DNA of 64,000 nucleotides from Gelatoporia subvermispora B (taxonomy: Eukaryota; Basidiomycota; Agaricomycetes; Polyporales; Gelatoporiaceae). A program made the translations under genes and the position numbers. The stretch covers positions 418,371-482,370 of the forward strand of contig KB445813.1 in the NCBI GenBank assembly GCA_000320605.2, written 5' to 3'. The notes beneath the pieces were generated by a model that had not been told where the DNA came from, did not search any database, and saw only the letters and a list, made by a program, of their open reading frames with translations. Below are positions 57,217-64,000 of this stretch, in pieces (the first letter of the stretch is position 1; every line of letters begins with the position of its first letter).

Positions 57217-60200
57217 TCACCATGCCTCAGGCATAGGCGGGAAGTCGCCCGTCCAACCATTTGGGTGGCCGACCTGCAAGAAGATACCATCGGAGCCATT
57301 CACCGGCAGGCCGAGATCAGTCAAGCTCTGCAACGCAACGCGTCATATCGCGGTGATCAGCACCGTGCGGTATGGACTAGCGGACTAGCGGGGGTGCTCA
57401 CCTGCTCCTGCAACCACAGCGGGATCGCCGACTGGTCGAACATGCCGCGCTCGCCCGCCATCATGCCGAGCTCCTCGACCGTGAACGGCGGCGGGGGCAT
57501 GATCGCGGGGTCGATGTACGGCGGGGGCACCATCTGCTCGCCGTGCATGACCATGGGCATCCCGCCCGGCGCGAGCCCGACCTTGCGCCGGAGATTCGCG
57601 AGCATGACGCGCAGCGTGAGCGCGTATCTGGATTCCAGCACCGCGTCAGCACGGGCGGGGAGGCGGCGCGTGGGGCTCGCGTACCTTTCTGCTGCGACCT
57701 CGGACAGCAGCTGCGCGAGCTGTTCCACCTGCGTGGAGATGGCGCCGAGGTCGAGCTCCGCCGGGAAGAGATTAGCCATCTTGAGCAGGAACAGGCCCGA
57801 GAACGCGGCCATCACGAGCGTGTCGTGCACCGCGTATCGCAGCGCGGCCCTGCAGTGCCGGCCCCGTCCATCAGTGCGCGGATCAGGCGGGCGAGACGCG
57901 GACGAACCTGTATGTGTGCGAGTTGAGCAGGTTCGAGAGGCAATTCGACGCGGCGTCCTTGGCCTGAAACGCGAGCTCGCGTTGCTCGAATGGCATCTTG
58001 TCCCAGGATACGCCACGGAGGGCGACGCAGACGAGCCAGAGCTTCGCGTAGTGCAGCTCGCCTGCGAGTATCTTGCGTGGCAGCGCATCCTCGTCCATGC
58101 TTTGACCTGCCATGTAAAGGGCGACTGCTTAGCAAGCGCCTATCGGACGTAGAAGACGCCAAACTCACGGTGCAATTCATCGCAGTCCGCCCACCACTTG
58201 TCAAGCGCAATATTCGCGCGCCGGATGAACGCAAGTGTATTGTGGTTCACCTGTCCGTTGAGCGGCGACAGCGTCTCGTAAATCTGCGCTGGAGAATGAC
58301 AAGCGCATCAGCTTCCATTCCCGGCGGGCGCAAGGACCGACCCACTCTTCTGCGCAATAAGCTCGACCTGCGAGATCAAGCGGACGTCGGTAGGGGACGC
58401 CATCGGGTGCTTGAGCAGGACCCTGCAGTGCCGGATCGAGAGTTCGTCCCGCAGCACGATCGGCCGGCCAGTCCCGAGACTCATCCTGTCAGGCTCGATG
58501 AGTGGCGCCGCCACAGGGTCGGGAAAGGGGCAGGGAACACGCACTGATGGTCGAACCAGTAGAGGCATAGCCAGATGCGGGCGGAGACAACTGCGCGTGG
58601 TGTGGGTCAGACGATGCTTGTGGTGGTTGAGCGGGTCGGACTCACCGAGGTTCCGCTCTTCCTCCTCAGTACGCTTCTTGCTTCCCTCCGGGTCTGCTAG
58701 CTTCTCGAGGGCTCGGTGCAGGCCCAGGTCGAGCGCCATCCGCATAGCGTGACCGCTAGGCAGCCACCCATTGGTGCTCCACGCCGCAAGCAGTAGCATG
58801 CCTGTTGAACACAATAATTGAGTCTTACTCGGCAAATAGTCGGGCAGAAACCTACCCTGTACGGCTTCCTTACGAACAACAGGACCAAAGAGCGTCGAGC
58901 GAGCGATGCCCTGTGCCTCCTCGAGGGCCTTGTAGAACGTTGGGCTGAGCGGGCCCGTCCCAGAACGGATCTTGCTCGCGACAGCGAGGATGGCGTCGAA
59001 CGTCCACGGAGTGCGCTCCATCAGGGCCTCGTATGAGTCATATGCGGGGTCAAAGACGGGTATGAAGATGTGGCAGCCGGAGAAGAAACTGTGAAAGTGG
59101 TAAGCGGGAAGACGAACACAACTTGAATAGGGCCACGCACATGTGGTAGAGCTCGCGGGCTTCATTATCGGATACAAGACCCTGTATAACGAGCATGAGT
59201 GCAGAACACCATGTTGGGTAGAGTAGAGCATACCTTCTCGACGACATGAGGAAATGCATTCCGAGGGGTAGGTTCGGCCCTCTTACGCTTTTTCACCCTA
59301 TCGAATAGCAATTCTTGAGTGAGGATCGGATATTGGAGCATGAATATATACCTAGTCGGGGACGCAGAGGGGACAGCAGCAGCCTCGGCGGCAGCGTTCG
59401 CGAGCCCCTGGAGCGCTTCGATGGGTGCGTTGAGGGTGGACCTTGGTAGGGTATCTTCTGACTCGTCGTCCGACGACGGCGCAGTGCTGGGCACGATGCC
59501 ATACGTCGCATATTTGTGAGGCTACGATGGGATGAGCGACGGGTGGTGAACGTCGTCTATGAGCGGACTTACGGGTGGTGCGAACCCTGGCAGGGGAGGG
59601 AACGCTCGGCCACCACGCGAGGAGCCTTCACTCGGGCCGGGGGAGCTGTACATGTCCACACCGTTCCGCATCCCCGGAGGCGGGGGCGGGGGAAGGCTTC
59701 CGCCGCCGTTGAAGACCGTCTGCTGCATGATGGCGGCAGTGGCTTGACTCTGGTTCTGGACTGCCATCAAAATCCGGTCCAGCGAGGACTGCATGCCTAT
59801 CATCTGGCTCTGCATGACCTGTAGGGGTGTCTTGGCACGATGTACGTGAAGAAACGGAGAACGACTCACGAGATACTGCCCTTCCAACCGAGAAAGTCGT
59901 CTGCGAGGAAAAACAGGGGCACCTTGAGAAGGACGTCGACGACGACAACGAGGGCACGACATACTCGACACTAGCGGGGGACATGCCCTGTGCATTTTTC
60001 TTTTCTGGTTTCTCAAAGACGCAGGGAGTGCCGCTCAGCTGGCAGCGACGACAAGGAGACTGCACCGGGCCGGGCGGATTGTCGGGCCACGGGGGACGGG
60101 CGGCGCGTGAGGACGGCGCGGGGTAGCAATGGCAAGCGACGCACCTCTCCCTCACATCGATTCTTGCCCTTTCGACAGGCGGTGCATGCGCGGGCACCTC

Positions 60201-60375
60201 GCTTGGGGATGTGTCCCGCTGGCGGCGGCGGCAGCAGCAGCGAGTGCCCCGCGCCCTGGTCTTGCGGCGAGGGCGCCATGTCCGACCTGCCGCTCCCGGA
60301 GGTGTTGATGGTGAAGCTGGTGCGGCGGCGTTTACCTGGCTGCTCGTAGTCGGTCGAGGTCGGTGACAGAGACAT
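57217..60375 (-). CDS. Zn2Cys6 fungal transcription factor
   Basis: Sixteen exons: 60145-60375, 59965-60059, 59870-59900, 59573-59818, 59352-59521, 59234-59297, 59141-59181, 58856-59088, 58646-58801, 58545-58590, 58346-58485, 58169-58288, 57908-58106, 57685-57849, 57402-57627, 57217-57327; about 757 aa. All phases agree. The Zn2Cys6 cluster is split by intron 1: ACTACRKGKNRCEGE joined to SPCRRCQLSGTPCVFEKP, giving CX2CX6CX5CX2CX6C. A linker/coiled coil (LSRLEGQYLVMQSQMIG) follows. The fungal-specific TF middle-homology domain runs from HIFFSGCHIFIPVFD through MRMALDLGLHRAL and RIWLCLYWFDHQ. It binds DNA, probably as a dimer at CGG repeats; the regulated pathway is unknown. An upstream in-frame ATG at 60606 would add 77 residues; 60375 is preferred because it begins MSLSPTSTDYEQPGKRRR. 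Confidence 0.88.
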
Positions 60376-61509
60376 CGGCGGCGAGCGCGGCGGCGGCGAC
60401 GACAGCGACGACGACGACGACGACGGGCAGGGCGACAGGGCGGGCGAGTCGCGCGCGCTGACCGCTTTATCAAACCGCCTCTGGGCCTCGCCCGTGAGAA
60501 CGTCTTGCCCGCTGGCGCCCGCCTTACGGGAGCACCCATGCGCGCACGTCCTCTGTCCCCCTCCGACGCTCCTCCTCCTTCGCCCATCCGTCGTATGTTC
60601 GCACATCTGACAGCTTCCTAGTCCGCGAAACTAACACTCGAATCAGTTGACCTCCTCCACGCTTCGTGATGCGGATTTTGTATCGTATGTCGCGACTGCC
60701 CAGGCCCCCCTGCTTCCTGTGGCGTCAAGGTTCCCCAACGGAACGGACAACCATCTGCACACCCCGACGGCGCGCGGGATATTCTTCAAGATATAACATC
60801 CCCGCCCGTCCCGTCCCGGGCCCTGCGTGGCCTGCCTCGAGGCCACTGGACGCCGTCGCCATGATACACCCAGTGGCTCCCACCAGCCATCCGGCGGGAG
60901 TAGTTGCACGCTCTGGGGCATGTCCCCCCACCAATCACGCTTGCTTCCTGCATTCTCCATAGACTCTTGCATTAGCAAGCACCGGGCAGCATTGCCTACG
61001 ATCGTCGTCATGCTCCCCACGCACTTATCTGACAGCAGGGCGGGCACCTGATCACCCCGCTGGCCTCGTTGCATAAATAGCCGTCTGCATGGCGTGCGCA
61101 CATTCAGTTCACTGCCCGCCGTCTTCGCGAAGCACTGGGGCCCTCTTCCGTTGTACGTACAGCTCGGTGCTTCCGGCGGAGCGCCATTCCAGGCTACACC
61201 TTGTTATTCGCTCTCTCTCTGGTCTCATCCTCGATATATTGTCACCTTGTTACTACCGATGCATATGAGACAACTCCAGACGACTTCAGGCGATCGTTGC
61301 TGTCCATGCTGTCGCGGGAAGCTACTTGACAGATAGGCACCCTTGGCGTTGATGGTCTTTTCGACATCGAAGAGAAGTCGCGAGGGTCCTTCCAGTATGT
61401 GTTCATGACCCTATCTCTGCGCCTTCTGCGTGGCCTGCTAGGAACATGATCTTCCATAGACCTGCATGAGGACCAAGCTCCGGCGTGCAATAGTTTAGCC
61501 GAATACAAC
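60376..61509. other. Upstream region of the transcription factor gene
   Basis: Contains the open 5' extension of the TF frame to 60606. No independent gene seen. Confidence 0.4.
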
Positions 61510-62143
61510 AAGACCTCTTGCAATCTCTAGCATTTTTCTCCCAACGGCAGGTGGTAGGTATCAATCTCTCGTCAACCTGCTGTGGCTCCTTTCTGTCATC
61601 CAGGCGCAGACAGCCACACAGAGCGCCGCAATGGTCTGCGAACGATACCGTCTATGAGGGTAGTCGACATTCTTCATCGTCATGTCCTTTGCAATGTACA
61701 GGGCGTAAATAATATCTGGCTTACCAATAACGTAGTCGGTATACGTTTCGGATGGAGAAACGACGTGGTTGACAGCCATACCTACGTTCTAAGACGGTAA
61801 ATTAGCGTGCGATAGTTGTTTTGCACTAAGACCTCTTGCAATCTCCACCATTCCTCCCTAAGGCAGGTGGCTGATATCAATCTCTCGTCAACCTACAGTG
61901 ACTCCTTTCTGTCATTCAGGCGCAGACAGTCACACAGAGCACTGCAGTGGTCTGCGAACGATACCGTCTATGAGGGCAGTCGACATTCTTCATCGTCATG
62001 TCATTTGCAATGTACAGGGCGTAAATGATATATGGTTTACCAGTAACGTAGTCGGTATACATTTCGGATGGAGCAACAACGTGGTTGACAGCCATACTTA
62101 CGTTCTAAGACGGCAAATTAGCGTGCGATAGTTGTTTTGCACT
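61510..62143. repeat. 318-bp direct tandem duplication
   Basis: Two adjacent copies (61510-61827 and 61828-62143), both starting AAGACCTCTTGCAATCTC and ending ATAGTTGTTTTGCACT. They differ by scattered substitutions and a few small indels. A minus-strand frame (MAVNHVVSPSETYTDYVIGK in copy 1) is partly shared, but with amino-acid changes and no flanking gene, so coding function is not supported. Confidence 0.85.
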
Positions 62144-63014
62144 GGTACTGGTGATCGACCGTCCTGTGGAGGCTCGCGGCACAGTGAAGGCTAGGGCTAA
62201 GCGCTAACCATAGCCAGGCCGAGATACTGAATTCCGGTCATGGAGAGAGTTCATTACAACTATCTCTGCTGAAGTCTTGGCTGCGCTATGTCATACTACC
62301 CTGCATATGCACTTCCCATACATACCTAACCTCGCCTCTTTTAGTTCGCAGATTGCAGAGGCCTTTGGGTTCAGTCCCGAGTCATCCTTGTCACAAACGC
62401 CTGATTACCCGATCAAGATTATGCCGCCAGACGAGAGTACGGAGCGCCCGCAGCACGGAACGACGACAACGAGGGAGGTGACGGTGTTGAACAACAGGCG
62501 AAGAGTGCAAGGAGAAGGTGAGGGGACCGGGAGGCATGACGAGAGGCTAGAGTACGATGACGGTAGGGATCAACACACCGACGAGCGGTAATGAGGCTAT
62601 ATGAATGATGACTGGTGGTTAGAGCAGTTTGTTAGTGCCTATGACGCTGCATCGAGACAATGGTATGCTGAGTTTCGATGCAGTTTGCCTGCCTCTGAAG
62701 TTTTTTAGTATCGTCCTTACCTAGGCGTGCACTGCAAAATACGTAGACTCTAGTCCAGGCTTGAATCGCGCCCAGTGGCACTGACAAGAAAATCCACTTG
62801 GATATGTTCTGACATGCCTCACGTACTACAATATTTAAGGAGGACTTCCGAACAGCCAGAGTCCCCAGAATCCAACTAGCTTGTACTTGACTCAAACCAC
62901 TTGCGAGAGTCCAAAACCTGTCTATCCGCATCGAGCGCTTCCAGCGTCCATATGATAGCCGGCGGCGAACTTCACGTGACATCCTGACTTTGTGTCAATC
63001 ACTGCATTGAAGAA
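62144..63014. other. Spacer upstream of the antiporter gene
   Basis: An ORF at 62277-62591 (104 codons) has no recognised domain. Otherwise nothing is seen; the right end should hold the antiporter promoter. Confidence 0.35.
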
Positions 63015-64000
63015 ATGGCCTTAGATCTCGTAGAAGTCCGTGTTTCATGCGGTCCCATCTACAGTTCACAAACTTGCTTTACAGATCACCCATCCGGGTC
63101 TTGCGTATGTTGCGCTGGGAGGCTTCGCGGTAGCTGTGAGTATCGTGTTCCATTGGCTATTGTTTTGCCGTTCGTAGGTGGCGGGTTCTAGCTCCAGAAG
63201 AGAAGAGTCAGCAGCGGAGGTAGAGCGTCTGGAGTACTATCGCGGGCTAGTCCAGACGCAGATCTTACGAGACTGTTTGCATGGATGTGATATGGGTGTG
63301 CTATTGAGAACAATCTGATCCGTCCGCTACTTTTATACTCAATTCACGAACTGACCATATGACCTACAGTTCAGTCTGTTCTCCCTCCCCGTCAAGGATA
63401 AGGTATGTCAAATAGCCTACTCACCGCGTGCATCATTCAGAATGCCGTCTTCCAGCTGTACGTCAATGAGGTAGTCCTCGGCACTGCGTTTGGCATCATC
63501 ATCGGCCCATATTGCGCAAATGCATTCGACCCGCGTTCATGGGGCACCGACCAAAACATTGTCACACTCGAGCTCACGCGGGTCGTCCTCGCCACGGGTC
63601 TGTTTGCTATCGGCGTCGAGCTCCCGCGATCCTACATGTGGGACCACGTGAAGGGGCTGCTCGTGATGGTCGTCCCCACGATGGCGTTTGGCTGGGTTAT
63701 TGTCGCCGGTGCGTTCGCCCTTCAAAACATGCACCGCCAGCATCAACGCTGAAGTTCCGACACAGCGGTCATCGTCGGCCTTTTCCCAAAGTTCGACTTC
63801 GTCTCGGCGTTGGTCATTGCTGCCTGCCTCACCCCCACCGACCCAATCATATCCGCAGCGATAGTCGGTGCGCCTTACGATGTTTGCATCGTTCTGAGAA
63901 CCTATTTATATGCTTTGCTTGTGTCACAGGTGGCAAATTTGCTACGCAGAATGTGCCCCAAAACCTCCGTCGCATCATCTCGGCCGAATCAGCGGCCAAC
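63015..64000 (+). CDS. Plasma-membrane Na+(K+)/H+ antiporter (Nha1/Sod2 family), N-terminal part
   Basis: Exons: 63015-63035, 63085-63135, 63370-63402, 63456-63708, 63766-63867, 63930 onwards, running off the right edge. The spliced start is MALDLVEITHPGLAYVALGG, followed by FSLFSLPVKDKLYVNEVVLG. Family blocks: FGIIIGPYCANAFDPRSWG, LTRVVLATGLFAIGVELP, MAFGWVIVA, and LVIAACLTPTDPIISAAIVGG, which holds the TPTDP ion-translocation motif of CPA1/Nha1 antiporters. At least six membrane segments are visible in the first ~180 residues. It exports Na+ or K+ in exchange for protons at the plasma membr­ane. Intron 2 is long (234 nt). The C-terminal cytoplasmic tail is outside the window. Confidence 0.88.

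Overview
This window looks like nuclear DNA of a filamentous basidiomycete, most likely an Agaricomycete. Genes are cut by many short introns (mostly about 48-62 nt, GT..AG, often with a CTRAY-type branch site). Base composition is balanced, with GC-richer exons. The families present also fit: large F-box/leucine-rich paralogues, DUF6532, mini dsRNA-binding proteins, a P-loop GTPase with a charged coiled coil, and an AspRS-DUF2156 fusion. Gene models were rebuilt by hand from splice sites, reading-frame phase and family knowledge; CDS coordinates span first to last coding base and the exons are given in the evidence text.

Layout. 1-1104: 3' part of a disordered, probably nuclear protein (minus). 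1.1-9.4 kb: gene-poor, holding twin three-exon mini-dsRBD genes (3166-3518 and 6105-6451, plus) and an intron-containing initiator tRNA-Met (7709-7820, minus). 9382-10943: 11-exon short-chain dehydrogenase. 12518-14050: F-box protein (minus). 14785-18429: ergosteryl-aspartate synthase ErdS-like fusion (minus). 19678-20160: DUF6532 remnant. 20.2-23.2 kb: spacer with two GC-rich fold-back repeats. 23238-24465: AIG1-like GTPase. 25372-26961: branched-chain aminotransferase. 27624-29335 and 30498-32210: tandem F-box duplicates, the first broken by a frameshift. 32959-34190: HSA32/ComA-like phosphosulfolactate synthase homologue with a mitochondrial-type leader. 34706-36753: UDP-glucose pyrophosphorylase (minus). 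38235-39152: ribosomal protein eS8. 39.6-40.2 kb: ~199-bp tandem repeat. 40583-44841: SUV4-20/Set9 H4K20 methyltransferase. 45081-47211: CCT zeta (minus). 47486-48508: NAD-binding dehydrogenase with DUF1932-type C-terminus (minus). 49264-51123 and 52975-54659: two more F-box genes. 55334-56959: eIF5-mimic (BZW/5MP) protein. 57217-60375: Zn2Cys6 transcription factor (minus). 61510-62143: 318-bp tandem duplication. 63015-64000: start of a plasma-membrane Na+/H+ antiporter.

How it fits together. Conserved single-copy housekeeping genes (ErdS, BCAT, UGP1, RPS8, SET9, CCT6, 5MP) alternate with fast-evolving lineage-specific families. Five F-box genes lie between 12.5 and 54.7 kb, in two subfamilies plus one diverged member. 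One ~3 kb segment was duplicated in tandem and includes the promoter of the HSA32-like gene. No CRISPR array, intact transposon, rRNA gene or secondary-metabolite cluster was seen. The most notable items are the paired mini-dsRBD genes lacking the canonical basic helix motif, the ErdS lipid-aminoacylation fusion, the intron in an initiator tRNA and the F-box/promoter duplication.
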